Part shown: one piece after another, positions 12,301 through 24,200 of the stretch | Numbering within the stretch: the stretch's first letter is position 1 | How the letters are laid out: each line of letters starts with the position of its first letter | Assembly (NCBI RefSeq): GCF_023053635.1 | Contig: NC_086182.1 | Location: 6,039,001-6,103,000, forward strand | Direction: 5' to 3' | DNA length: 64,000 nt | From: Elgaria multicarinata webbii | Taxonomy: Eukaryota > Chordata > Lepidosauria > Squamata > Anguidae | The notes under the pieces: generated by a model | Told to the model about the DNA's origin: nothing | Databases searched by the model: none | Seen by the model: only the letters and a program-made list of their open reading frames with translations | Translations under genes and position numbers: made by a program

Positions 12301-13650
12301 GAGTTATTACCTTCTCCATTAGCTCTTTATATTCTGGTTTTATTCCATTCTTTATAAACCTTCCAATATATTCCTCCACCTTTTCTTGTTGTATTTCTTT
12401 ACCCTTATATAGTTCCTGATAAAATTCCTGGAAATTTTTTTATTTTATCTTTCATTATATGACAATAATTCCCTCGATTATCCTTCAATACTTCTATCCC
12501 ATTCCTCCCTTTTTCTTTTTGTGTGAGCCTGGCAAGCAACCTAGAATTCTTATTACTGTTTTCGAAATATTCCCTTTTCATATATATTAAATTCTTTTGA
12601 ATCTCCTCTAAATTTAAATTTTCTAATTGTTTCTTCTTAGCTTGTATTTCTACTAATTTATATTTTTTTTACCTCGCCAATATTCTTCCTCCAAATTTCT
12701 AATTTCTATCTCTAACTTTTCCTGCTCTGCACGTTGTTGTCTTTTTAAGCTACACATCTCTCTAATACAAATTCCTTTTACTACAGCCTTCATGGTGTCC
12801 CAAACGACTGACCCAGCTGTTCCTCCCTTTTCATTAATTTCCCATGACTCCGACAATTCCTTCTGAATTTTCTCTACCACTTTATTATATTTCAATATTT
12901 TTGTATTCAACTTCCATCTATATGCCTCTTTATAGTTCTTCTTGACTGCAAATTCTAAACTTAACAAGGCATGATCAGTTACTTTTATTACCCCCATTTC
13001 CATTTTACAAATCTTCGTTGCAAAATCTTTTGAGACAAATATATAATCTATCCTGGAGTATGTATGATGAACTGGGGGAAAATATGAAAACCCAGGCTTA
13101 ATCCCATTGAGTAAATGCCAAGAATCTAAATAATCATTTTCTTTTACTAGTTTATTCAATATAGTTATATTATTCCTCTTTTCAACATTAGTGGGATTCG
13201 ACCTGTCCCATATATTATCCATAACCATATTAAAGTCCCCAGCTAATATAACATACCCCTCCTTGAATTCTTCTATTTCTTTAAATAACTTTATAAAAAA
13301 CTCTCTATGTCTCTCATTTGGGGCATACACATTAATTAGCGTATATACCTTTCCTTCAATTTTACCTTTTAACATAAGATATCTGCCACTATCGTCCTTT
13401 TTTGTTTCTTCTAATATAAACCCACTTTTTTTTTTAGATCAAAGTGGCCACTCCATTTTGTTTTGACGTCCCTAATGACTTTTCATAATAAGCTAACCAC
13501 TTGAATTTTATCATATTCGAATTCTCGGAGCCTTGGTGTGTTTCTTGCACCATTATAATATCCGATCCTTCTTTATTAAACATTTGTTCTATTCTCCTCC
13601 TTTTCACGACTGCCCCCAAACCTTTAACATTGAGTGTTGATACTTTTATT
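9394..13650 (-). mobile_element. L1-type LINE, ORF2 with poly(A) tail, disrupted
   Basis: Read on the minus strand, the element starts within codon 10 or so of ORF2 (STLNVKGLGAVVKRRRIEQMF, then QETHQ) and ends in a T-run at 9394-9407 that is the poly(A) tail. The AP endonuclease shows NVYAPN, AGDFN, SRIDYIFVS and TDHALLSL (13655-12653). The reverse transcriptase shows IPKPDKD, YRPISLIN, LDSFKAFD, GCPLSPVLF and FADD (12379-11297). The C-terminal part follows (11106-9609). ORF1 and the 5' UTR are missing, so the copy is 5' truncated. It is interrupted by a CR1 at 11,107-11,330, and frames change near 13,400, 12,400-12,650 and 10,200-9,960. It is dead but not very old. Confidence 0.88.
11107..11330 (+). 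mobile_element. CR1 LINE 3' end inserted in the L1
   Basis: The sequence runs from CTGACTGTTAGAGCAG to a tail of ATTCTATG octamers (about 11,296-11,330), the hallmark 3' end of CR1. It splits the L1 reverse-transcriptase frame, whose two halves resume on either side, so this CR1 is younger than the L1 copy. Confidence 0.9.
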
Positions 13651-16600
13651 GATAGACCATTGGAAATGAGAATGACTTTTCCCAAACACCATTACCTTTG
13701 TCTCAGTATAATTAATGCTCAGTTTTTCTTTAGTACAAAATACACTGAGCTTAGAGAGCAGCCTTTTCAAACCTATACGGGTAAGTGAAATTAGAACCAT
13801 ATCATCAGCATATAAAAGGATAGAAATCTTCTTTGACCCAACTGAAGGCAGAAAAAATTCTGGGCCAGACAATGCTGGAATTATGTCATTCAAATATAAA
13901 TTAAAGAGTAATGGTGCCAGTAGACATCCTTGTTTTACTCCTTTGCTTGTGGAGATAGAATCAGTTAATGAGCCAGAAATACCAACTCTAATTCTAGCAG
14001 TTGTATTGGAATAGAGTTCCTTAATTTGAAACAATAGGCGCTTATCTATATTAGTGTTGGCCAGTTTATTCCACAACAAGTTTCTATCGATCAAATCAAA
14101 AGCTGCTGCTAAGTCAACAAAGGCGACAAATAAATGTTTGGTAGAACCAGCAATTCCTTGTTGGGCTAAAAAATAAAGAGTCAAACAGTGGTCAATAGTG
14201 CTCTGCCCTTTCCTAAAGCCAGCCTGTTCAGGGTGGATAATATGGTTGGTAAATTCCCAGTCCTCCAGTTTTTTTAGTAGGTGTTTACTGTATAGTTTGG
14301 AGTCAATATCTAGAAGACTAATAGGCCGATAATTGTTTGGGTCTTGCTTATCACCCTTCTTGTAAATAGGAACAACAACACTCTGTTTCCAGCCCATTGG
14401 GATTATACCTGTATTGTTAATATGAGTAAACACTTTGGCTAATATTGGGGCCCACCACTCAGGAAAATATTTAAATATTTCTGGAGGCATCATTTTTTCT
14501 CCTGAAGCCTTGCGCAGGGCAAGAGCTGCAATCAATTTCTTTATCTCCGACACTGACACAGAGGGCCAATAAGGCAGACAAGCAGTTTCAGAAACATTAG
14601 AAGGGTGGTTCCCTGGGGATGTAGCTCCATAAAATCTGCTAAAATGAGTATGCCACTGCTGAGAAGGAATGTGTCCTATGATTACCGGTCTAACTGTGTG
14701 CATACCAGTAGGAATTATATCCAGAAACTGCTTCTCATTCTTTTCCGTCACAGCTATGGCTAATTGTTTCCATATGTGTCTTTCTTTTGTTTTAAGAGTG
14801 CCTTATAAGATAACCTCATAGAAGCTAGAATGTCAGGAGAGGTAGTACCATTATTTCTAAATACCTGTCGTGAATAATGCATTAATGCTTTCTGGGCATC
14901 TCTACATTCAAGATCAAACCATCTGTTGCCCACTACTCTATTGGGTTTAAATTGTTTGTCACAGACCAATTTAGGTCTAAGATTTTGAATAATGGTTTGA
15001 TAAACAATTAAGATATCTGAATTAGAATGTAAGATTTCTTGATAAAGGGATTTAAAAGTTGGACTCTCAAATATCTGAAAAATGGAAGTGCCCAGATTAG
15101 TTGACCACCTTATTCTCTGTTCTCCCACGTGAATTCCATTTAAATTTTGAGAGGGATATGGGAGGTGGAGCATTTCAAAATTAAATAGCAGCGACAAAGG
15201 GAAATGATCGCTTTCAACCCTGTTGTTAACTTCAAATCTATGGATGTCTGGGAGCAAATTGGCAGAAACTGCTATATAATCTATTGTGCTAGCTCCCCTG
15301 TTGGTGACATAGGTATAGGTACCCAGCGTTATATCCTGGTGGGTTCCATTGCAATTGATGCAAAGAGAGAACCTCTAGAAATCTTAGTCCTGGCTTGTTT
15401 ATACTAGTATCTTGGGAGACCCTAGCAACAGGTGAAACTTGGACATCTTGTCCAAAATTAGTGCCCTCTACTTGTTTCGAACCAGCCCCAATTCTAGCGT
15501 TAAAATCTCCACACAGGATGAGCCTTGTGGAAGGGTATTGACACTCCAAGATGGTAAGAGTTTCAGATAGACTATTCCAAATACTATTAGGGCCTACATT
15601 TTTTGACAAGCTAGGTGGGAAATAAACATTTATACAAATAAGAGAGCCAAAATGCTTACTCTTAATAAGTAGGGCCTGTATATATTGTGGACAACAAGTA
15701 GTCAATATTTGTATATCTACATGCAAATCAACTGAGATAAATATAGTAAGGCCTCTGCTACCACGGCCTCTAAGACGTGTCTTGATAGCTGGGAGAGAAA
15801 AAGATCGAAATCCATGGAGAGATGGTAAATTAGTTTCAGGGGCCCATGTCTCTTGTAGACAAAGAATTTTAAATTTTTGTAAGTAAACTGCAAAATTTGC
15901 ATCATGAAACTTTTTTGCCCACTCCATAATGTTCCAAGATATTAAGTTTAGTTGTCAAACTAGCATAGTCAAGTCTGTAATGTCGCACATCTCCAACGAT
16001 TCTGTCTGAGCAGTGTTTTTTTGTTTGGGAGACAACTCATGCGGAGAGGGTATATTATTAACCCTCTTTGGCTCCAAGGGTTGTACTAGAATTGTAGTTT
16101 CACAACCATTCTCATTCGTTGTTAATAGGGCATCTATAGAGCCCCCATCCATATTCCTCTCGGCATGAGGAGCATCCCCCATAGATTCTAGATTCACCAG
16201 TGGTTCAGCCAAGTCATTAATAGCTAGCATTATGTTCTTTACATCTTCCAGTCTAGTGGCAATGTCTTTTTTTCCTTCATTAATAATTTGTTCACTCAGG
16301 CTCGAAGACTGCTTCTCTGTTGCGGTGCTTGAAGTTTTGGCTGGGTTAGGACGCAGTAAAGTCCTGCTAGGAGTTTCTTTGGAGATTAATGAGCAGGTAT
16401 TCCTTTCCTCTGTAATCATCCCACTGCTATACTTTGGGGTAATTAAGGGGGTGATAACTAGATTTTGAAAAACTCTCTTTGGTGTTATTTAGAAATTGGA
16501 CAAAAAATGCTTCATTTTCATCAGCATGAGAGGAATTGTAGACTGTTCGAATGTTACCATAACTCTCTTGTATGCTGGTACACTAGGAAGCCATTCTACA

Positions 16601-17652
16601 GCCCTCATATCAATACTATGTGCATGTATATGTAGAAGTTGGCTCAAAGAAAACCTGATAGTTCCATGCGACCTCCATCTACCATTGTTTATTCTATTGT
16701 TGGCAATTTGCAGCATAACTTGATTTGCTTGTAAAATCCTGTTGCAATTTCCTTTTTCCAGCTCCTTTGAACTTACTAGTAAACAGGCACTAGAATCATT
16801 TGAGGTGGTCTTTTTGCTTCCTGGTTTATCCTCCTTTCTAGATCCTGTACTGTTAAGTTGAACTGTATGCTTTTGTGTAAAAGTGTCAAAGGAGAGTTTA
16901 AGAACCTCAAGTTGTCTGGCAATTTTTTCTAGGCGTTCGTATATTGAAATAACAGTGCGAGCTGTTAAAAGGCACTGTTTTGTCAAAAGTCTGAGGGGTA
17001 TAATTGCTGTTCAGTATGTTGTATCTTCTCTGTAATGAGCAATTTCTCGGAAGCAGACTTATCTACCCCATTTGACTCCAAGGACACGCCTTCCTGATAC
17101 ACAAAGGAATTATTGCCAGAGTTTTCTGCGGACTCAAGTAAAAGCTCATTTTCTATATCCAAAGCTGAAAAACTATTAGCAGTAGGAATTGAAAACACTA
17201 CGTTTGAGTCTGGGATACTCACGGTTTCCTCAAAGGCAAACAATTCGTCAATTTTAAGTTGTTTAGGTGCTTTGTTGTGTTTAGCTGTCCCTGGGCTTGT
17301 TCTCGCACGTTTCTTGTTTCCCATTTAAAGGTTGCCACCGGTTATCACAAAGTGAAAGAAAGAGCAGATTAAAATAGTGAAGTACTGTACTTCCCAAAGT
17401 TATAATTCCTAGCCTCCGTTTTTTCATCTAGGAAAGTTGCCAGCAGACTATCAGAGTAGTAGAGTGGCTGAGCGAGGGCCAGTTTTTATCAGGTGAAGCT
17501 CTCCTCAGCCTCCTTTCTTCAAGCAGGGTGGCAGATCCCCTCCAGTGGCTTCTTGCCCTTCGGCTCGTGCCTCCAGCACCCTGGTCCCTTTAGTACCTGT
17601 TGGAGTGGGCAGGACCAACAAACACTCTCAGGCTCTGCAGCAGCCCTCCAGC
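13650..17652 (-). mobile_element. I/Vingi-like APE LINE, copy 1, 3' truncated
   Basis: On the minus strand the order is: a 5' UTR; an ORF1 opening with MGNKKRAR (17324), broken into pieces down to 15,955; an AP endonuclease (LQETWAPE, CGDFNARIG, ESDHFPLSL; 15927-14760); and a reverse transcriptase (IYKKGDK, YRPISLLD, FVDLAAAFD, GCLLAPLLFNLY, LLYADDMVLIS; 14751-13650). The coding part stops just after the thumb, where the L1 begins; the C-terminus and 3' UTR are missing. Domain order and motifs match the I/Vingi side of APE-type LINEs. The clade name is from memory and less sure than the LINE call. Coding is split over at least six frames. Confidence 0.82.
17556..17652 (-). promoter_or_regulatory. 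Shared 5' UTR head of LINE copy 1
   Basis: These 97 bp match 26,606-26,702 at the 5' end of LINE copy 2 with about seven differences. As the first transcribed part of a LINE it presumably carries the internal promoter; that role is inferred. Confidence 0.6.
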
Positions 17653-17757
17653 CCGTTACTGCATCATGACCCATTTGTAAGTGAGGCTGTGCGGTGGGCA
17701 CCAGGCAAAAGGTTGTTTTTATCTGGGATCACTCTGATTTGGAAGACAGTCTCCTTA

Positions 17758-17866
17758 TCAGGTGGGGCAAGACCTCTTTCTGCTTGCTCCGTGGTGAAGG
17801 AAATGACTGCTGAACCTGGCCAAGTTATACCTTCCATGCATGTCCACTTCAGACGTTCCACCATAG
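17758..17866 (-). pseudogene. Doubtful exon 4 of the second MSMB-like locus
   Basis: After an AG on the minus strand the frame opens with Ser-Tyr-Gly-Gly, runs 35 codons and closes with a Cys two codons before the stop. The complete gene's exon 4 opens Tyr-Gly-Gly, has 34 codons and ends Cys-Ser. The intron phase would also match (phase 2). Against it, two of the three expected cysteines are absent, the upstream pyrimidine tract is weak and no AATAAA follows. It is either a badly decayed exon or a chance match. It lies about 440 bp downstream of the paralog exon 3. Confidence 0.3.
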
Positions 17867-18126
17867 CTCCCTGGCATTGAAAACAGCCCGGGCCAAAGGA
17901 AGTCCTCAATTTCCTCCCACAACAGGGCAGTGGAAGGAACTGGGATTTGCTTGGAGGATTCCAATTGAAGGAATGGGTTGAATCAATATCCAAAATTCCC
18001 ATCGGAGCCAGTTACAATTTAGCCTCTTACTGTGTCACTGCAATGTGGATATATAAAAAACCCTCTGCCTGCCTTCCAACTCTCCTTTGCCCTACCCTGC
18101 CCACTGGAAGAGAGGTGCTGCTAGAT

Positions 18127-18247
18127 CGGGGTGGGCAACTTGGGGCCCTGCAGATATTTTGGTCTACAATTCCCATCAGCCCTAGCCAGCATCCCCAATG
18201 GTGAGGAATGCTGGGAATTGTGGGCCAAAACGAGTTGCCCATCCCTG
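18127..18247. mobile_element. hAT-type MITE (121 bp)
   Basis: Ends CGGGGTGGGCAACT and AGTTGCCCATCCCTG are inverted repeats. The flanks TGCTAGAT (18119-18126) and TGATAGAT (18248-18255) form an 8-bp target duplication with one change, as expected for hAT. The inner arms (ACAATTCCCA / TGGGAATTGT) are also inverted. Confidence 0.85.
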
Positions 18248-18305
18248 TGATAGATTCTTCCAAAGAGATGAGTACATCCAGTGCCAGTTTGGAGCCTTTG
18301 CTGAC

Positions 18306-18435
18306 CTGGCGCAGCATCTCACTTCTTCGTTGTCACAGGTGCAAGTCATGCAAGTTGCTGTGTTCTCCGCAGACCCAAGCGGATGCTTTTCCCCATCATA
18401 AACATGGGCGCACCCGTCGGGAGCCCCCAGCTTAA
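18306..18435 (-). pseudogene. Exon 3 of a second MSMB-like gene
   Basis: This exon matches exon 3 of the gene at 40,957-49,687. It has the same 130-bp length, the same phases (enters with 2 bases, leaves with 2), and the motif DGC-x8-KHP with the cysteine pattern C-x19-C-x2-C-x1-C-x6-CC. An acceptor (CCTTCCAGTCTAG) and a GT donor (GTCAGC, weak) flank it. The reading frame is clean, so the exon itself could still be functional. I list it as a pseudogene because its partner exon 2 at 33,523-33,616 seems to have lost its donor and no sound exon 4 was found. Confidence 0.8.
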
Positions 18436-18479
18436 CTAGACTGGAAGGGCAGGAGCTCATTCGTTTCCCTCTGCAGCAG

Positions 18480-18800
18480 TAGGGTGACCCTATGAAAAGG
18501 AGGACAGGGCTCCTGTGTATCTTTAACAGTTGCATAGAAAAGGGAATTTCAGCAGGTGTCATTTGTATATATGGAGAACCTGGTGAAAGTCCCTCTTCAT
18601 CACCACAGTTAAAGGTGCAGGAGCTATACTAGAGTGACCAGATTTAAAAGAGGGCAAGGCACCTGCAGCTTTAACTGTTGTGATGAAGAGGAAATTTCAC
18701 CAGGCTCTCCATATATACAGATGACACCTGCTGAAATTCCTTTTTCAATACAACTGTTAAAGATACAGGAGCCCTGCCCTCCTTTTCATAGGGTCACCCT
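18480..18800 (+). mobile_element. Palindromic MITE, copy 2
   Basis: TAGGGTGACC...GGGTCACCCT, with arms of about 150 bp and a loop reading CTATACTAGAGTGACCAG. The flanks CTGCAGCAG (18471-18479 and 18801-18809) are duplicated. Confidence 0.9.
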
Positions 18801-19417
18801 CTGCAGCAGTGCCCAGACCTCCAGACATCAGTGAAACCCAGCTCATCAAGAGCGTAATCAGATGAGTGTTTTATTGCACACTCGTTACTGCCCACTTAGG
18901 GATGTTCATGGGTCCTTTTGACGACCATCATCCACCTCCCATCCATCTCCCACTCCTTCTTGCCTTCTTTCCATCACAAAATAGACCCCTTTAAATCTGA
19001 TTTCTTAAAAAAAAAGAGGGAAAAAAAGGGCTCTTGCTGTGTGCAGTAAAAGCCACGTGATAAAAACGGTTCCTGAATGGGCCACATGGTCATTGTTTAC
19101 TTCCTCTTTCTTCCCTTGGGTGAAGAAAGAGGGAGTATTGTAGAACAGAAGTGGGGGCGGGGGGAGTGACGGTAAGGAAATGGGATTTCCTTCCCCCCCC
19201 CATCTGATGATGCTCAAAATCAGAGGTTCATATGAGGAAACGGACGTCCAGTGCAATGCAAAGGCTGTGCGAGATTACTCTAGTTCATAGGGTTGCCAGA
19301 TTGCTTCTGTGCCTTTGAGAGCAGCCAGGCATACAGAAGCTTAATTGGCAAACATTTTTCCTGGAAGGGGCATAACTGCAGGCTTTCCGGGATTCAGGAG
19401 CAGGGCCTATAAGAAAG

Positions 19418-19521
19418 GTAGATCTCCAAAGGTTTTGGACTGCAGCTCCAAGAAGCCCCTACCAGCATGCCCAATGCTCAAAAACGCTGGGAGCTGAAGT
19501 CCAAACTACCTGGAGATCTAC
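19418..19521. mobile_element. hAT-like MITE
   Basis: The ends GTAGATCTCCA and TGGAGATCTAC are inverted, and so are the inner blocks GGACTGCAGCTCC and GGGAGCTGAAGTCC. No clear target duplication was found. Confidence 0.55.
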
Positions 19522-19788
19522 TTTCTGCCCACCACTGTCTTCAGTAACAGTGGAGGCACTGATTCCTAAAAAGGCCACCTCCATGCAGTCCTCACCCACC
19601 CAGTTGGACCTGCACCATCAAGGGGACTAGCTTGGAGTGGCCAAGTGTTTGAATTTCTAGCACCGTTGGCTTTCTTACAGACCCTGTTCCTGTAATTTGT
19701 AACCAAGAGGACAGTCCCCTATTTGAACAGATGCCAAAGGACTATCCTCTATTTTGAAAGCATCCCTTGTACTAAGGACTGTCCGGTC

Positions 19789-20482
19789 CAAGGGCCTTCC
19801 TAGACGAGGCCTTAGCGCGCATTCTGTCCTGGATTCCCTGCTGTGCGTCCAGATGACGCACAGGGGAATCCGGAGACAGGCCGAGCTGAGGCCTGGTCTT
19901 ACGCGTCATAAGCGAAGTCGCTTATGGCGCGCCTTTTCCCCAGCTCCGGCCTCAGGCTGGGGCTGGGGGAAGTATGGAGAGTTCCGCGGCTTTTCGCGGC
20001 TCCTCGCTTACTCGCAAGGAGCCACAAAAAGCCACGGACCGGGCACAGCGCGGACCGGGCACATCGGCGGGGGGGCCCGAAGGATCACAGGGTGGGTGGC
20101 AGGGTGGGTGGCACGGGGGGAGGGCGGGTGCGATCGCGCCGCGCGCCGCCTGGGCAATGCCGCCCCATGCCAGGCATTGCCCGGGCTCGGGCAGCGCGCG
20201 GCGCGATCGCACCCGCCCTCCCCCCGTGCCACCCACCCTGCCACCCACCCTGTGATCCTTCGCCCCCCCCCGTAAAAAAACCAAAAAAAACCCACTTACC
20301 TTGTCCGCCGTCTTCGGGCCGCACCCGGCCCCTTTAAAAAAAAAAAAAAAATGGCGGACGCCGGCAGGGACGCGACGTCGCTACGCGTCCGCCGTCTGGT
20401 AGCCTGGGGGAGGCGCGCCAACATCAGTGCACCTCGGCCCCGCCTCCCTGCCGGCATAAGCCGGCAGGTCTAGCAAGGGCCC
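19789..20482. mobile_element. GC-rich non-autonomous DNA element with giant hairpin
   Basis: The outer ends AAGGGCCTTCCTAGAC and GTCTAGCAAGGGCC are imperfect inverted repeats, flanked by CTGTCCGG and CTGTCTGG. The interior is very GC- and CpG-rich and has no coding motifs; open frames on both strands mirror each other because of the central palindrome. TIRs and a duplication of about 8 bp suggest a hAT-like MITE. Retained CpGs argue for a young insertion or an unmethylated state. Confidence 0.7.
20083..20268. repeat. Near-perfect GC-rich inverted repeat
   Basis: The left arm starts GGATCACAGGGTGGGTGGCA and the right arm ends with its reverse complement, with arms of roughly 80 bp around a short centre near 20,160-20,180. 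The arms contain GCGATCGC and CGCGCGGCG blocks. Confidence 0.9.
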
Positions 20483-20576
20483 CTGTCTGGTTTAATGATA
20501 AAGACCCATCAGGCAAGCAAGAGATAAAATCAGATGAAAGATACTTTGGATTTATGTTTCTTTCTACAGATAACCT

Positions 20577-20883
20577 CAGTGGGTGCATGTATTATTTTCT
20601 GTCATGCGCATGCCTCTCTCCCCTCCCCTTATTTTTCCATGGGGATGCAGGGGGTTTTACCTCAGGGATTCCCACCCATCCACTTCTGGATCTTTCACAG
20701 CTAATAACAGAGACTTATCCAGGATCTAGACTCCTGCTTTAGAGCAGTATTGAAGTGCACTGACAACTGTTGGTGCCCATGACACATCTACACCAAGCAG
20801 GATATAACACTATGAAAGCGGTATATGGAATGTGTCGATGGGCCCCAACAGTTGTCAGTGCACTTCAATACTGCTCTAAAGCA
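20577..20883. repeat. Dispersed repeat with palindromic end, copy 1
   Basis: Shares about 250 bp with 60,819-61,066, including CTTATTTTTCCATGGGGATG and ACAGAGACTTA blocks (the second copy differs slightly). Its right part, 20,735-20,883, is an inverted repeat whose arms read TTTAGAGCAGTATTGAAGTG and its complement. A second inverted pairing links ACACCAAGCAGGATAT to ATATCTTGCTTGGTGT near 20,936-20,953. Confidence 0.75.
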
Positions 20884-21002
20884 GTGGTGTGGCTCCTGAC
20901 TCTTACATACTGCTTTCATACCACTCTCATAGTGAAATATCTTGCTTGGTGTAGATCTGGCCCTGGTCACAGTATTCCACACTATGGTGAGATATACCGT
21001 AT

Positions 21003-21195
21003 TGTTGGAAGTTAACTCTACTCAAGAATGAGCAAAGTTGTATTAGAAGCTTCTCTCAGTAGAAACGCAGCAAAGATTCAAATAAAGCTCAAATATTTTG
21101 TTAAGGTAAAACAGAGCTTTTTACTGGCATAGAGGTTTGATTGAATAAATTAGTTACAGTACATACATACAATGATTACATCAGATAACAGCAGT
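21003..21195 (-). mobile_element. Copia LTR, distal part (3' LTR)
   Basis: This is the outer end of the Copia 3' LTR. On the minus strand it ends in TTCCAACA, the inverted match of the LTR start TGTTGGAT at 29,248. The rest of the LTR lies beyond two later LINE insertions. Confidence 0.65.
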
Positions 21196-21202
21196 AGCAG
21201 TA

Positions 21203-24200
21203 GTCAGTCAGTCAGTTTATTGTGTTACAAGCAGTTAGCCATTATACACAAGTTATAAAAGAGAACAGTTTACAATAAAAATAATTGAGCATTATAAAAG
21301 GGGTCACTGCCCAAACCCTTCATGCATTGTGAAGAACGTATCTGCATAGACTTAGCTAAAAATTTCGACAATCTAAAAGAAACAATTTTTTTTGCATCTG
21401 ATAACAAATGACAGACTTTAACATGTGATGAGGAGCCCTTCAGCGATTTAGCAAGGGAGAAATGTAAATATTTCTAAGATCGTTATACATAGGACATTCA
21501 AGCAAAACATGAATTAAGTCTTCGATAGAGGCTGCATTACATCCACATACTCTATCTTTAATTGGTAATCTCTTATATCGTCCTAGCTGAACTGCTAAAG
21601 GGAGAACATTTAATCTTGCCTGTGTAAAGATTATCCTCAATTTAATGTTGGGTATATCCACCAGATAACTTGGTAAAGATAAATAAAATGGTGTGAAAGA
21701 ATTATAGGAAGGGTTAGTTTTACAGGACTTAAGCTCTTCTGACTGAGACTGCATCTCTATATCCTTTAATCTTTGCAAGAGCAGGGTTTTAGCTTTATCA
21801 TGGCCCTGGGATAAGAGAAAGGGTACTGAAAATCCCAAATTCATTACAATCCCTTGCATTCTATGCATCCATGAGTCTGAGCCCTCCTCTGCCAATGTCA
21901 TCAGAAGAATCTCTGACAATTGTTGGAAGATGGATTTTAACCAAAAGAGCAGGGCTAATCTAAGAGCTTCCGCTCTAATTGGCATAACTCCTGCTTCTGC
22001 ACGCAGGAGTGCCAACTTTGTAGAGCTGGGCGCTGCCAAGAGTCTGCGCAAAAATTTGTTTTGTGCTTTTTCAAGTTGATCTAAATTTGTAAGCGCCCAC
22101 AAGGGGGCTCCATATAACAACATGGGCAAAACCCTAAGCTTATAAAGTTCCATTGTGGGCTGAATCAGATTTCTCCCTTTTGTCCGGTAAAATCTTAAAA
22201 GCCCGTTCAAAGTTCTTTCCGCAAGCAACGTTCTTGCTTGAACCTGAAAGGACCAGTTGCTCGTCCAATGAAACACCGCACCAAGATATTTATAAGAGGA
22301 GACTTGCTCTAGTTTATTCCCATCAAGTTGCCAATTGCAGATTTTTTTGAATTTACTGAATATCATAGTTTTTGTCTTTTCATAATTGATGGAGAGAAGT
22401 TCATTCTTGCAATAACTACTAAATTGATTCAGCAATCTGCGAAGGCCAATTTGGGTATAGGAGATCAACACAGCATCATCTGCGTATAGAAGGATAGAAA
22501 ACTTCTGACTACCGATTTTAACTGGGAAATATTGATCGCCTCTTAAAAACTCAACGACATCATTTACATAGAGGTTAAAGAGGAGGGGTGCAAGCAAGCA
22601 TCCCTGTCTCACACCTTTTGTGACTGGAATCGAGTCTGTTAGGTGTCCTCTATCTAATCTGATTTTCAAAGATGTATTAGAATAAAGAGCCTTTATACAT
22701 ATTAAAAGTTTCTGGTCAATACCCAGAGACTGTAGTTTGGTCCAGAGGCGTTCCCGTGGGATAGAGTCAAAGGCAGCTTTAAGATCAATGTACGCCACAT
22801 AAACATACTTTACAATACCAGCCAAGTACTTATCCACAACATGCTTCAGCATAAAACAATTAACAAGGGTGGATCTGCCAGTGCGAAAGCCTGCCTGTTC
22901 CGGGGCCAACAAAGCATGTTCCTCAGCCCAATCCTCCAATTTATCAAGGAGGAATCGAGCATAAATCTTCCCTGGTACATCAAGAAGGCTTATTGGCCTG
23001 TAATTGGATGGGTTGTTTCTCGAGCCTTTCTTATAAATCAGAACCACTATAGCAGGTGACCAACTGGACGGTGTGATACCTGAATTATTAATTTGGGAAA
23101 AGAGCAATGTGAAAATCGGCGCCCACCAGTTGGGGAAGGTAGTGAAAAGATCAGGTGGGAGTCCATCTCTACCCGGAGCTTTCCCATTTTTTAATGTTAA
23201 AATTAAAGATTTGGCTCTTTCGACTGAGATGTTACCCCAATCACATTCACAATTACAGTCCAAACAATCATCAACAGGGAGTCCAGAAAAGACAGAATTA
23301 TTAAATAGCCTCCTAAAGTGGTCTTCCTACTCAGATTTAGCAATGGAACCATCTATCACAGGTTGCGACCTTTTTTGTAACCTCGCAATTATATTCCAAA
23401 ATTTAGATGTATCTTTTTGGAGAAGTGCTAGACCGAGTTCCCTCCACTGATCCCTATAATAGCTATTTTTTCTCTCTCTAATTAATTTTTTATATTTCCT
23501 ACGTAAATTGTAAAATTCCAAAGGTATTTTAGGGAGGTTTTTGGTACGATAGTCTTTAATAATACGCCCCATTTGCCTTTTTAGAGCCCTGCAATCCTTA
23601 TCATACCATGAATTTTCCTTTTTAGTCTGATGGATTCTTGACTGAGGATGCTTTTTTACCTCAATAAAAAGAGGTTTAAGAAATATTTATTAATTTATCA
23701 AATAGCTGGTTCACTAGCTCAATAGAGGACACTTGGAAGAGATCACTTCTTAGGGTCAGAAGTTCAGATGAATAAAGCCTCTGCTGAAGATCTGCTTGTA
23801 ATAAAGGACTCCACTTAATCCTTCTATCTGATGTCAATTTCACTTGGTCAGAATCTAAATGATAACTGATGGAGGAAGAAACCTCATTTAGTCCCCGAAG
23901 AGAGAATCTAAGTGGTTGATGGTCACTGCCAGCTATGGAATCAACTAGGAAGAAGGAGCACAGTGACTGGAAGGCATAGGAGATCAGTACATAGTCAACT
24001 ATACTCACATCACTGTTGTTTATATAAGTAAATTCTCCATCTGACTGGTCCAGTTGTGAGCCATTGATTATCATTAAACTTAATTTAAGGACCAGAGCAA
24101 AGAGAACAAGGCCGGAATCATTAATCTTTTTGTCTTTGGACTTCCGATGTTCAGTAGCTTCACACAATTCAGTTGGAATGCCTGAGGCCCTAGCAATAGC

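Noticed and set aside
17664-18002. 112-residue minus-strand frame containing PPDKETVFQIRV as an MSMB C-terminus
   Set aside because: DKET resembles the exon 4 word DKETC, but the cysteine is absent, the frame is not the one expected from exon 3 and the rest does not align.
18490-18600. Recurrent peptide GQGTCSFNCCDEE as a possible small protein family
   Set aside because: It appears only where the palindromic MITE lies and is the translated arm of that element.
19952-20295. Several Pro/Arg/Gly-rich frames on both strands
   Set aside because: They mirror each other because of the central palindrome and reflect CpG-rich composition.
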